Program-made: the position numbers and the translations under genes
The notes under the pieces: generated by a model
What the model was told of the DNA's origin: nothing
The model's input: the letters and a program-made list of their open reading frames with translations, nothing else
Databases searched by the model: none
In this document: positions 1-5,798 of the stretch, one piece after another
How positions within the stretch are numbered: the first letter of the stretch is position 1
Layout: each line of letters starts with the position of its first letter
NCBI GenBank assembly: GCA_021798675.1
Contig: JAJZGE010000071.1
Span: 1-7,646, forward strand
Reading direction: 5' to 3'
DNA length: 7,646 nucleotides
Origin: Pseudomonadota bacterium
Lineage (GTDB): Bacteria; Pseudomonadota; Gammaproteobacteria; Xanthomonadales; Rhodanobacteraceae

Positions 1-243
1 GACAAGGTCTACGACCGCCTGCACATGGCGCCGGCCAACCCGGTGGCGCCGCCGACGCCGGTAAGCGCGGCCAGCGCGCCCGCGCCGATCCGGCTCGACA
101 ACAGCGCCCTGTGCGCCACCGCCCACGTCGCCGGCGCGCCGCCGCCGCCCGGCTGCGAAACCATCACGCTGCCGGTGCAGCTGGCGCATCCCGCTGCCGC
201 CTCATCCGGCTCCTGGGTACCGGCGAGCGATCAGTTTCATTGA
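1..243 (+). CDS. C-terminal end of an unrecognised Pro/Ala-rich protein (5' partial)
   Basis: The reading frame is open from the first base of the window (DKVYDRLH...) and stops with TGA at 241-243, so only the last 80 residues are visible and the start lies off the left edge. The visible part is low in complexity: a Pro/Ala/Val-rich linker (residues about 10-30), then two cysteines about 18 residues apart, at ALCATAH and PPGCETI, that could form a disulphide in an exported protein. No domain is recognisable and no function is proposed. GC-rich third positions support real coding. The gene is followed by 389 bases without an intact gene that carry integron remnants. Its stop codon lies within an open minus-strand frame that continues from the integrase fossil, so this end may have been altered by the same rearrangement. 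An upstream ATG at 25-27 is internal and not a likely start. Confidence 0.55.
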   Translation, partial: DKVYDRLHMAPANPVAPPTPVSAASAPAPIRLDNSALCATAHVAGAPPPPGCETITLPVQLAHPAAASSGSWVPASDQFH

Positions 244-322
244 GCCGCGTTTGTCGAGACGGCTTCGGCGATGGCTTCGCGACCCCCATCGGATCTCGGG
301 AAACTTGCGAACGCGGCCAGTC

Positions 323-385
323 TCGATCCAGCAGGCTCAGTACGCCGTGGCCGCCGCGATTGAGCACGTGCGTGTAGATCTGTGC
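323..385 (-). pseudogene. intI: Fossil of the C-terminus of an integron integrase (IntI)
   Basis: Read on the minus strand, codons at 382-326 give QIYTHVLNRGGHGV followed by LSLLD. Established knowledge: integron integrases end in a segment like (T)xIYTHVLxxGGxGVRSPLD, where the tyrosine is the nucleophile of this tyrosine-recombinase family. The IYTHVL-GG-GV spacing and the near match LSLLD to RSPLD are specific to the integron branch rather than to XerC/XerD. The nucleophile codon is TAC at 376-374. Just upstream in the gene, from about base 386, homology stops abruptly: the residues ahead of the match (LAHPCA) do not resemble the usual LGH-x-D-x-x-TT block, and neither other minus frame supplies it. 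After LLD the frame runs on without the stop normally found a few codons later. The catalytic Arg/His boxes and the whole N-terminal part are absent, so this is a dead remnant. Its orientation, pointing away from the VOC gene, is the one expected of intI relative to a cassette array. Confidence 0.7.
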
Positions 386-397
386 CGCACAGGGATG

Positions 398-486
398 TGC
401 CAACGCCGCGAGCGCATGGATGCGCAAGAGCGGCAGTAGTGGCGAGAGAGGGTGCGCCAAAAAACGGCGCCCCCTCAACGTTAGGT
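398..486 (+). other. attC-like integron recombination site (degenerate)
   Basis: The right end reads CTCAACGTTAGGT (474-486), with the core GTTAGGT at 480-486 matching the GTTRRRY consensus; a CTCAA box just before the core is usual in attC sites. The best left partner is TGCCAAC at 398-404, a poor RYYYAAC, followed by GCCGCGAG, which matches the reverse complement of the right side only partly. Between them lie nested inverted repeats: GCCGC (405-409) with GCGGC (430-434), enclosing GCGCAT (412-417) and ATGCGC (420-425). A second hairpin is formed by GGTGCGCC and GGCGCCCC around an A-rich loop (about 451-473). The 89-base length falls in the normal attC range. The strong right half and weak left half suggest an eroded or hybrid site. 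An attI-type core is an alternative. The strand matches a cassette gene read on the plus strand, which is the case for the VOC gene downstream. Confidence 0.45.
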
Positions 487-632
487 AAGGCGGCTAGATG
501 TTGTCCTGTTTTCTGCGTCGTGCATGTCAGTGCTTGTGGCGTTGAAGGTTGCCGGACTGCATTTCCGTAAACGGTCTTTGAGCCATCATCGCTGGCCAGG
601 ACCAGGGTATAAACCGCGCCTGGAGACTCCCC
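487..632 (+). promoter_or_regulatory. Leader between attC-like core and VOC gene, with weak -10 candidate
   Basis: These 146 bases separate the GTTRRRY core from the VOC start, which is long for a cassette leader. No credible ORF of its own was found; the plus frame running in from 382 stops at 568-570. TATAAA at 608-613 could serve as a -10 box and would place a transcript start around 620, immediately before the ribosome binding site GGAGA (622-626). No convincing -35 hexamer lies 16-18 bases upstream (that spot reads ATCATC), so the promoter call is weak. TTGTCC at 501-506 resembles a -35 box but lacks a matching -10. Base composition is visibly less GC-rich than the flanking genes. Confidence 0.25.
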
Positions 633-983
633 GTGCTGCTCACGCTGATTCCGAAAGTTTTCTACGCCGACATCAACGTGGGCCTTGACCTGTTCGGCCG
701 GTGCCTGGGCTTCCAGCTGCTGTATCAGGACACGTCGATATCGGTCCTTGGTCGGGATGGCGCCAAGGTTTACCTGATGCAGAACTCCGAACTGGCGGCG
801 CTGGATCGTCCCGAGCTGGCCATCGAGACGGATGACATTGCGGGCATCCATCAGGAAATCTGCGCGCGCGCGCCAGAGCTGCTTCATCCGAACGCCAGCG
901 TCATTCAGCGCAGGCCCTGGGGCGCGCAGGAGTTCGCGGTGCTGGACGCGACCACGGTCTGCGTGGTTTTTCGGCAGTGGTAG
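633..983 (+). CDS. VOC family protein (glyoxalase/bleomycin resistance/dioxygenase fold)
   Basis: This 116-residue protein has the single-chain length of a small VOC (vicinal oxygen chelate) protein made of two beta-alpha-beta-beta-beta modules. Visible hallmarks are an N-terminal strand LIPKVFYADINVGLDLF, the GLDLF-x(4)-LGFQLLYQD turn typical of the fold, DGAKVYLMQN as the end of module one, ETDDIAGIHQEI opening module two, and a closing RPWGAQEFAVLD followed by VCVVFRQW. The start is GTG at 633, because the frame is closed by TGA at 579-581, no ATG lies between, and GGAGA sits 6 bases ahead. VOC proteins include glyoxalases, dioxygenases, and fosfomycin- or bleomycin-binding proteins; the substrate cannot be told from sequence. 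About one codon in five ends in A or T, more than in the genes downstream. Together with the upstream attC-like core and integrase fossil this suggests a captured gene cassette. No second attC-like core follows the stop. Confidence 0.85.
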   Translation: MLLTLIPKVFYADINVGLDLFGRCLGFQLLYQDTSISVLGRDGAKVYLMQNSELAALDRPELAIETDDIAGIHQEICARAPELLHPNASVIQRRPWGAQEFAVLDATTVCVVFRQW

Positions 984-1109
984 CCGGGGGAGTGACACGT
1001 CGCCAGTGTCCGGAGTCAGCACACGCTGCCACACCCGACGGGCCATGATCGGCAGCCACTGAAGCGAGCAGCCGACTGATTGCCCATGCGCGCGTGGCTG
1101 GCGGTCACC

Positions 1110-1180
1110 CGGAGGGTCTTGCGCGCGTCTGTCTCGTGCTGCGTGGCAGCAAGACCCGGTCCGTTCGGGCGGCCTCCCGA
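1110..1180. other. Tandem stem-loops, possible structured RNA or inverted-repeat remnant
   Basis: CGGAGGGTCTTGC (1110-1122) pairs with GCAAGACCC (1149-1157) plus TCCG (1160-1163), giving 13 base pairs with a two-base GG bulge (1158-1159) and a 26-base loop. Immediately after, TCGGG (1165-1169) pairs with CCCGA (1176-1180) across a six-base loop. The element sits in gene-free DNA. No run of T follows on either strand, so it does not look like an intrinsic terminator. It could be part of a small RNA, a leader structure, a repetitive extragenic palindrome, or the end of a lost mobile element. The sequence alone does not decide. Confidence 0.35.
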
Positions 1181-1273
1181 TACCCGCGCGCATGTGCAGA
1201 TGGCGGCGCGCCGGGGATGGGCTTTTGCGCTGAAACACACGCCGGCCGACAGCTTGTTTGGCGCATATCCGTG

Positions 1274-1279
1274 TAGAAT
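1274..1279 (+). promoter_or_regulatory. Candidate sigma-70 -10 box (TAGAAT) upstream of the c-di-GMP genes
   Basis: TAGAAT differs at one position from TATAAT and lies in a locally AT-richer patch (about 1250-1280). A possible -35 hexamer TTGTTT (1254-1259) is present, but the spacer is only 14 bases, and the hexamers at 16-18 bases spacing are poor. If used, transcription would start near 1286 and the leader before the GGDEF start at 1517 would be about 230 bases. It is the best promoter-like site I see for the plus-strand GGDEF and EAL genes. Confidence 0.3.
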
Positions 1280-1516
1280 CTCCGCCGCCATGGTTGGTGA
1301 GCAGGGTGATTGCAGGGCGCGGCAGCCTCGAACGGGGAGGGCTGCAGCGACCCGGCCGGTGCGCAAGCGCCGCATGACAGGCAACGGACGCTACGGCATC
1401 CCCGCTGTCTGCATGGTTCGAGCCGCAACCGCATGCCTCCATCCCACCCGTCCATGACCGCGCCGGTCGCCGCGACTTCTGACGCAGCGCCTGCCCATGG
1501 TTCGTTGCGCGGACGC

Positions 1517-1909
1517 ATGAGCGACATCGACGGCCTGCTGCAGCGGCATCAGTGCGCGCTGTGTCTGCCGCTGTCGCTGGTGGTGGGCGTGATCTCGCTG
1601 CTGGAGCCGCTGACCGCGCGCTTCGGCGGCGACGAGTTCGTGCTGCTGCCGGGTCTGGACGCGGCGCGCGCCGAGGAGGTGGCCCAGCGCCTGCTGCGCG
1701 AGGCCCGCCAGAGTGCGGAATTGCAGTCCTGGCACGCACTGGCTGCGGTCACGCTGTCGATCGGCCTGGCCACGTATCCCGCGCACGGCAGCCGGCTCAG
1801 CGAGCTGCCGGAAACCGCCGACACAGCGCTGCTTCAGGCCAAGGCGCACGGCAAGAACTGCGTGATGACGGCGGCCGCGCCGGCGACGTCTGCGGCGACA
1901 TCCGCATGA
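1517..1909 (+). CDS. Truncated GGDEF-domain protein (half domain, probable relic)
   Basis: The 130-residue product has a clear second half of a diguanylate cyclase domain: TARFGGDEFVLLPGL with the catalytic RxGGDEF signature (about residues 36-41), an amphipathic helix AEEVAQRLLREAR, then VTLSIGLATYPAHG and a closing LLQAKAHGKNCV. The first half is missing: there is no D-x-LTGLxNR start and no DxDxFKxxND segment, which carries the first metal-binding aspartate and nucleotide contacts. About 34 residues precede the motif where a full domain would have about 80. Diguanylate cyclase activity is therefore unlikely. ATG 1517 is chosen because third-position GC bias becomes very strong from here; in-frame ATGs at 1310 and 1454 would lengthen it but lack ribosome binding sites, and the one at 1517 is weak too. 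It ends 25 bases before the EAL sensor gene and is probably co-transcribed. A decayed pseudogene or a fragment left by deletion is the likeliest reading. Confidence 0.6.
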   Translation: MSDIDGLLQRHQCALCLPLSLVVGVISLLEPLTARFGGDEFVLLPGLDAARAEEVAQRLLREARQSAELQSWHALAAVTLSIGLATYPAHGSRLSELPETADTALLQAKAHGKNCVMTAAAPATSAATSA

Positions 1910-1934
1910 GGCAGCGCTCGTCCGGTGGCCGCGC

Positions 1935-4856
1935 ATGACCAGCTACCGCTGGCTGCTCAGTCTGCGCGCCCGGGTGCTGGCGCTGGCCATGCTGGCGGCG
2001 CTGCCGGGCTTCGCGATAGCCGTGATGGATGCGGTGACGTCGTTGCAGCAGACCGAGCAGGCCGCGCGCGCGTCGCTGTCCTCCGCGCTGGGGCATGCGC
2101 GGCGCGACTATGCCGACGTCAGCGGGGATGCGGCGACCGACCTGGCCGTGGCGGCGAGCACGCTGTCCGGATTCGAGACCGGCTGCCCCGACGCGCTGCA
2201 CGCGCTGGCGCAGCAGCATCCGGAATACCAGGACGTGGGGCTGGTGCGGGAGGATGGCCAGGTGATCTGCGCGCTCTCCCGCCCGGAGCGGCAGGCGCGG
2301 CCGATCGACCGCGCGCTGCTGCGGCATGCAATCGAACTGCCGGGCCACGCGGCGGTCGCGCTGCTGGCCGACAGCCCGGTCGCGCCGCCGCGCCTGATGG
2401 TGGCGCACGCGCTGCACAAGCCGGGATCGCCGCAGCTGATCGCCTTCGTCGCCACCGCATTCACGCCGCTGCTCGATGCCACGAGCGAGCCGTTCATGCG
2501 CGAACCCCGGCTGCTGCTCATCGACACCCGCGGCGACCTGCTCGACCCGGGCCAACGCCTTTCCGCACGGGCCAGGGCTGACATCAGCCAGCGCCTGATC
2601 CGCTCGGCGCGCGGAACGGATGCCGCCTCCACCAGCGTGGCCACCATCGAGCGGATCGGGTCGGCGCTGGTCGCGTGGCAGCCGCTGGGCGAACGCGGCG
2701 AGGTCAGCACAATGGCGCTGGCGATCCCCCGCGCTGCCCTGTACGGTCCCGCCTGGCAGGCGCTGCTGCGCAATCTGAGCATGATGCTGGGCGGCCTGCT
2801 GATCGCGCTGGCACTGGTGTGGTGGATCGGCTACCGCCTGATCCTGCTGCCGACACAGGCGCTGATGCTGGCGATCGATCGGCTGGCCAAAGGCGATCTG
2901 CGCGCGCGCACCGGGTTGCTGCCGGGCAACGACGAAATCGCCCGGTTGGGCATGGCCTTCGACCGCATGGCCGGCGACATCGAACAGCAGGCGGTGGAGC
3001 GCGTCGCCCATCTGCGCTCGCTCGAACGCCGCCATCGCCTGCACGCGGTGCTGGCCGGCATCAATGCAGCGATCCTGCGGCGGCTGAGCGTGGCCCAGCT
3101 GCAGGACGAAATCTGCCGCATCGCCTGCGAGGTCGGTGAGTTCAGCCTCGCCTGGATCGGCGAGGTGGACGCGCAGCGGAAGACGCTGTGCGCGGTCAGC
3201 TGGGCTGGCGAGCATTCGCTGGCGATCGGCGAATTGCGCCTGCCGCTGGACCGGGATCTTTCGGGCAGCGCAATTCCCTCGGTGACCGCTGCCCGCGACG
3301 GTGTGGTGGCGGTCAGCAACCGCTATCTGGCCGATCCGCGCACGGCGGACTGGCGCGATCTCGGGCAGCAGCTTGGGGTTCGTTCGGCAGCCTCGTTTCC
3401 GCTCGGGTTTACCGCAGATGGGCACCGCCGCACGCTGACCCTGGGCGTGGACCGGGAAGACTATTTCGAGGCCGACGAGCTGCAGCTGCTGGAACAGCTG
3501 GCGCACGACGCCGCCTTCGGCCTGCACCTGATCGCCACCGAGCAGGCGCTGGCGCACACGCGCACCCACGACGCCAGCACCGGCCTGCCCAATGACGTAC
3601 TGCTGCAGCAGCATCTGCACGATGCGCTGCGCCGCGCCCGCAGCACCCGCAAGGGCGTGGTGGTCGGCGTGCTGGAGATCGGTCTGCAGCGGCTGGTAAG
3701 TCAGTGGGGCTCGCAGCTGGCCGACGAGCTGTTCAAGCGCATCGGCCGGGAAGTCGAGGCGCAGCTGGGCGAGGACGACTTCGTCGGTGTGCTGACCGGC
3801 GCCCGCTTTGCCATCGTTCTGGGCAACCTCGACCGCATCGACGACGCCGAACGGCAGATCGAGGCGCTGGTCGAGCGGCTGCAGGCGGTGCGGATTGCGC
3901 AGCGCGACGAGTTCATCGCACCGACGCCGCGGGTGGGCGTGGCGGTGTTTCCGGACGACGGCCATGACCCGCACGAACTGCTCGACCGGGCGCAGACCGC
4001 GCTGGCCGTGCGGCACGCAGGGCGCAGCGAGGCGGTGCACTTTTACGCGCCGGCGATCAGCCTCAGCCTGCAGGAAAACCGCCGGCTGGAGCAGCAGCTG
4101 CGCAGCGCGATCGCCGGCAACGAGCTGGCCTTGCACTACCAGCCAATCATCGATCTGGCGTCCGGCGCGCTGCACGGTTTCGAGGCGTTGCTGCGCTGGC
4201 AGCATCCCGAGCTGGGTGAGGTGCCGCCGACCCGCTTCATTCCGCTGGCCGAGAGCAGCGGCCTGATCATCCCGCTGGGCGACTGGGTGGTGAGCGAAGC
4301 GGTGCGTCAGGCGCTGGCGTGGGAGCGGATGGGCGCGAGCAACCTCGTCATCACGCTGAATGTTTCGGCCGTGCAGATGCGCGATGCGCAATTCGGCGCG
4401 CGCGTGGGCAGGCTGTTGCGTGCAACTGGCGCGCGGCCGGCGGCGGTAAGGCTGGCGCTCGAGCTCACCGAAAGCCAGCTGATGGCCGACATCGACGCCA
4501 GCGCCAGCCTGCTCGCCCAGCTCAAGGCCGGCGGCATCGACATCATCATCGACGACTTCGGCAGCGGCTACTCGTCGCTCAGCTACCTGCACCAGCTGCC
4601 GGTCGATGCGCTGAAGATCGATCGCTCGTTCACTGCCAGCATCGACAGCAGCCGCAAGGCTGCCATGATCGTGGAGGGCATCCTGGCACTGGCCCGCTCG
4701 CTGGAGATCGCCACGGTCGCCGAAGGCATCGAGCGCGCCGAACAGATCGAGCGGGTCAAGCGCATGGGCTGCATGTACGCCCAGGGCTTCTGGTTCGACC
4801 GCGCGCTGGCGCCGCAGGCAGTCGAGCAGAAATGGATCGCACGCAGCCTGGTCTGA
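1935..4856 (+). CDS. Membrane c-di-GMP phosphodiesterase: periplasmic sensor-HAMP-GAF-degenerate GGDEF-EAL
   Basis: The 973-residue inner-membrane protein is predicted to hydrolyse c-di-GMP to pGpG. Order: TM1 (about 14-31); a periplasmic Cache-like sensor (32-279) with cysteines C84 and C112 that may pair; TM2 (about 280-304); HAMP (about 301-353, LAKGDLRAR...NDEIARLGMAFDRM); GAF (about 369-536); degenerate GGDEF (about 540-690); EAL (about 700-965). In the GGDEF domain the start THDASTGLPN (from 544) is recognisable, but the signature is replaced by TGARF (621-625), so no cyclase activity is expected. The EAL domain keeps E750 of EALLRW, N809 (LNVS), E843 (ELTES), D873 and D874 (DDFGSGYSS), K894 (KIDRSF), E930 (VAEGIE) and Q950 (AQGFWF). 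Their spacing follows the characterised phosphodiesterase RocR with a constant 3-residue shift after N809, so the site looks complete. ATG 1935 has GGTGG 6 bases ahead. A 14-bp tandem duplication spans the stop codon, and a minus-strand gene overlaps the 3' end. Confidence 0.93.
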   Translation: MTSYRWLLSLRARVLALAMLAALPGFAIAVMDAVTSLQQTEQAARASLSSALGHARRDYADVSGDAATDLAVAASTLSGFETGCPDALHALAQQHPEYQDVGLVREDGQVICALSRPERQARPIDRALLRHAIELPGHAAVALLADSPVAPPRLMVAHALHKPGSPQLIAFVATAFTPLLDATSEPFMREPRLLLIDTRGDLLDPGQRLSARARADISQRLIRSARGTDAASTSVATIERIGSALVAWQPLGERGEVSTMALAIPRAALYGPAWQALLRNLSMMLGGLLIALALVWWIGYRLILLPTQALMLAIDRLAKGDLRARTGLLPGNDEIARLGMAFDRMAGDIEQQAVERVAHLRSLERRHRLHAVLAGINAAILRRLSVAQLQDEICRIACEVGEFSLAWIGEVDAQRKTLCAVSWAGEHSLAIGELRLPLDRDLSGSAIPSVTAARDGVVAVSNRYLADPRTADWRDLGQQLGVRSAASFPLGFTADGHRRTLTLGVDREDYFEADELQLLEQLAHDAAFGLHLIATEQALAHTRTHDASTGLPNDVLLQQHLHDALRRARSTRKGVVVGVLEIGLQRLVSQWGSQLADELFKRIGREVEAQLGEDDFVGVLTGARFAIVLGNLDRIDDAERQIEALVERLQAVRIAQRDEFIAPTPRVGVAVFPDDGHDPHELLDRAQTALAVRHAGRSEAVHFYAPAISLSLQENRRLEQQLRSAIAGNELALHYQPIIDLASGALHGFEALLRWQHPELGEVPPTRFIPLAESSGLIIPLGDWVVSEAVRQALAWERMGASNLVITLNVSAVQMRDAQFGARVGRLLRATGARPAAVRLALELTESQLMADIDASASLLAQLKAGGIDIIIDDFGSGYSSLSYLHQLPVDALKIDRSFTASIDSSRKAAMIVEGILALARSLEIATVAEGIERAEQIERVKRMGCMYAQGFWFDRALAPQAVEQKWIARSLV

Positions 4857-5343
4857 GCGGCCTGGTCTGAGCGGCGCAGCGCGGTCGCAGCATTGCCACC
4901 ATCTGCGCCATCGGCTGAGCCTCGATGGCAAGGTTCTGTCCACCCGGCGCGACCAGCGCCAGGCAAGCCAGCCATTGCCTTGTCCGATTGAAGTGGTTGT
5001 CGCTGGCGCAGCCCTGCAGCACCTCGGGCGAGCAGCCGACTTCCCCGAAGTCCTGATGGGAAAGGCAGGGCACTGCCACAAAGGTTGCTGTTTTGCCTGA
5101 CGCGAGCAGTACGATGATCCTGCCTGCGTGGCGATACCAGGTGCCGAAGAACCTCTGATGATGTTCCGGTGCCGAACCATTCGCCTCCCACGTCAGGAAC
5201 TCGAATTCGGCAGCACCCTTGGGTTCGAGCGTCAGAGTGATGCTGTATTCGGTCTCCGTGACCACCACGTAGCGCCCGGTGATGGGGTCAGGCACGGCCG
5301 CCTCAGCCGAGACGGCCATCGACAGCAGCAACAGCACCTTCAT
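4756..5343 (-). CDS. Small exported protein of unknown function (signal peptide)
   Basis: The 195-residue product starts with a signal peptide: MKVLLLLSMAVSAEA with a likely cleavage after SAEA (about residue 15). The mature part begins PDPITGRYVVV and continues with alternating hydrophobic strands (YSITLTLEPKG, then FFGTWYRHAGRIIVLL). A G-x-Y strand, a GTW turn and a short hydrophobic hairpin are seen in small beta-barrel envelope proteins of NlpE or lipocalin type, but that is only a resemblance. There is no lipobox. Four cysteines sit in the middle (about residues 93-125). ATG 5343 has GAGGGAG (5350-5356) 6 bases upstream, and that site overlaps the stop codon of the preceding gene, implying translational coupling. 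Beyond about residue 150 the sequence becomes Arg/Pro-rich, runs antisense to the last 100 bases of the EAL gene and includes the 14-bp duplication; the true C-terminus may have been displaced by a frameshift. Confidence 0.6.
   Translation of the reverse strand: MKVLLLLSMAVSAEAAVPDPITGRYVVVTETEYSITLTLEPKGAAEFEFLTWEANGSAPEHHQRFFGTWYRHAGRIIVLLASGKTATFVAVPCLSHQDFGEVGCSPEVLQGCASDNHFNRTRQWLACLALVAPGGQNLAIEAQPMAQMVAMLRPRCAAQTRPLRPGCVRSISARLPAAPARGRTRSPGRTCSPCA
4847..4874. repeat. Perfect 14-bp tandem duplication across the EAL stop codon
   Basis: CCTGGTCTGAGCGG occurs twice head to tail, at 4847-4860 and 4861-4874. The first copy contains the TGA stop of the EAL gene (4854-4856) and the second repeats it at 4868-4870, so the EAL protein is unchanged. 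On the minus strand the same bases lie in the 3' part of the small exported-protein gene, where 14 bases is not a multiple of three. Removing one copy would switch that frame into one that stays open until about 4583. The identity of the copies points to a recent slippage event. Confidence 0.9.
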
Positions 5344-5354
5344 CGAACGCTCCC

Positions 5355-5726
5355 TCAGCCCGGATAGGTGTCCGACAGCCGCTTACGCGGCCGCTCGCGG
5401 GATTTCGCGATCAGCCAGGAGGCAAGGCCATACAAAGTCCAGCAGAAAATGCAGGTCGCGACGAAGGTCATCACGGTCAGGCTGTCGCTGCAGTCGCCGC
5501 CGCCGCCGCAGCTCAGCGCACGCCAAAGCGATATGGACCATGCGGCAAAGGCGATCGAGCAGACGATGTGGACCGACACGCCCGCCCAGTAGTGCGCCCG
5601 ATCGTAAACCGGCGTCCGCCAGCGATGCGCCAGCCAGAGCCATGGAAGCCGGACCAGCGACGGGCAGGCGGTGAGCGCCAGCGCCTGCAGAATGACGCCC
5701 TGCACCAAGGTGTTGGTTGCTTCCAC
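5355..5726 (-). CDS. Small three-helix membrane protein of unknown function
   Basis: The 123-residue product has three hydrophobic stretches that look like membrane helices: about residues 6-32, 46-69 (WAGVSVHIVCSIAFAAWSISLW) and 83-106 (LTVMTFVATCIFCWTLYGLASWL). A short Gly/Cys loop (SCGGGGDCSD) lies between helices two and three, with two cysteines that could be paired outside the cytoplasm. The tail KSRERPRKR is strongly basic and so is probably cytoplasmic. I recognise no family. The start is GTG at 5726, with AAGGA 10 bases upstream and GGAG closer in. The TGA at 5357-5355 overlaps the ribosome binding site of the next gene downstream, and the gap to its ATG is 11 bases, so the two are almost certainly in one transcript. 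The gene upstream ends 56 bases before. Confidence 0.65.
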   Translation of the reverse strand: MEATNTLVQGVILQALALTACPSLVRLPWLWLAHRWRTPVYDRAHYWAGVSVHIVCSIAFAAWSISLWRALSCGGGGDCSDSLTVMTFVATCIFCWTLYGLASWLIAKSRERPRKRLSDTYPG

Positions 5727-5782
5727 GGCTCCACGATCCTTGAAGTGGGCGATGCGTTGTCCGCGTCTTTCAGGAGAGGTGC

Positions 5783-5798
5783 TCAGGCTGCAGCCTGA
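5783..5798. repeat. Perfect 16-bp palindrome at a stop codon
   Basis: TCAGGCTGCAGCCTGA is its own reverse complement. Its first three bases are the minus-strand stop codon (TGA) of the two-helix membrane protein gene. It lies between that gene and the next in the presumed operon. No T-run follows on the minus strand, so it is not a classical terminator; it could act as an RNA hairpin that affects message stability, as a protein-binding dyad, or be chance. Confidence 0.5.

Larger units (their letters stand above)
984..1516. other. Gene-poor 533-base stretch between VOC and GGDEF genes
   Basis: No convincing coding region is seen on either strand. The plus frames here (for example 1080-1457) and the long minus frames lack the codon bias of the neighbours and give Arg/Ala/Pro-rich sequence without any motif. 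The stretch contains a strong bulged stem-loop followed by a second hairpin (1110-1180) and an isolated TAGAAT box (1274-1279). It does not carry another GTTRRRY core, so the VOC gene lacks a cassette end of its own on this side. It also does not visibly encode the missing N-terminal half of the GGDEF domain that begins just downstream. The last 60 bases (from ATG 1454) are in frame with the GGDEF gene but have weaker GC bias at third positions. Confidence 0.5.

Noticed and set aside
985..1013. Possible terminator just after the VOC stop (GACAC loop GTGTC with CCGG flanks)
   Set aside because: The stem is only five pairs with a large bulge to the outer pairs, and no T-run follows.
237..1739. 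Minus-strand open frame of 500 codons covering the VOC gene and both intergenic stretches
   Set aside because: It is Arg/Ala/Pro-rich shadow sequence and reads through the VOC gene in antisense; only the 323-385 part in another minus frame has real homology.
1797..5180. Very long open frame on the minus strand (1127 codons) opposite the GGDEF/EAL genes
   Set aside because: It is antisense to a well-supported EAL protein, is rich in Arg/Gln/His/Ala as expected from GC-biased codons read backwards, and has no recognisable domain.
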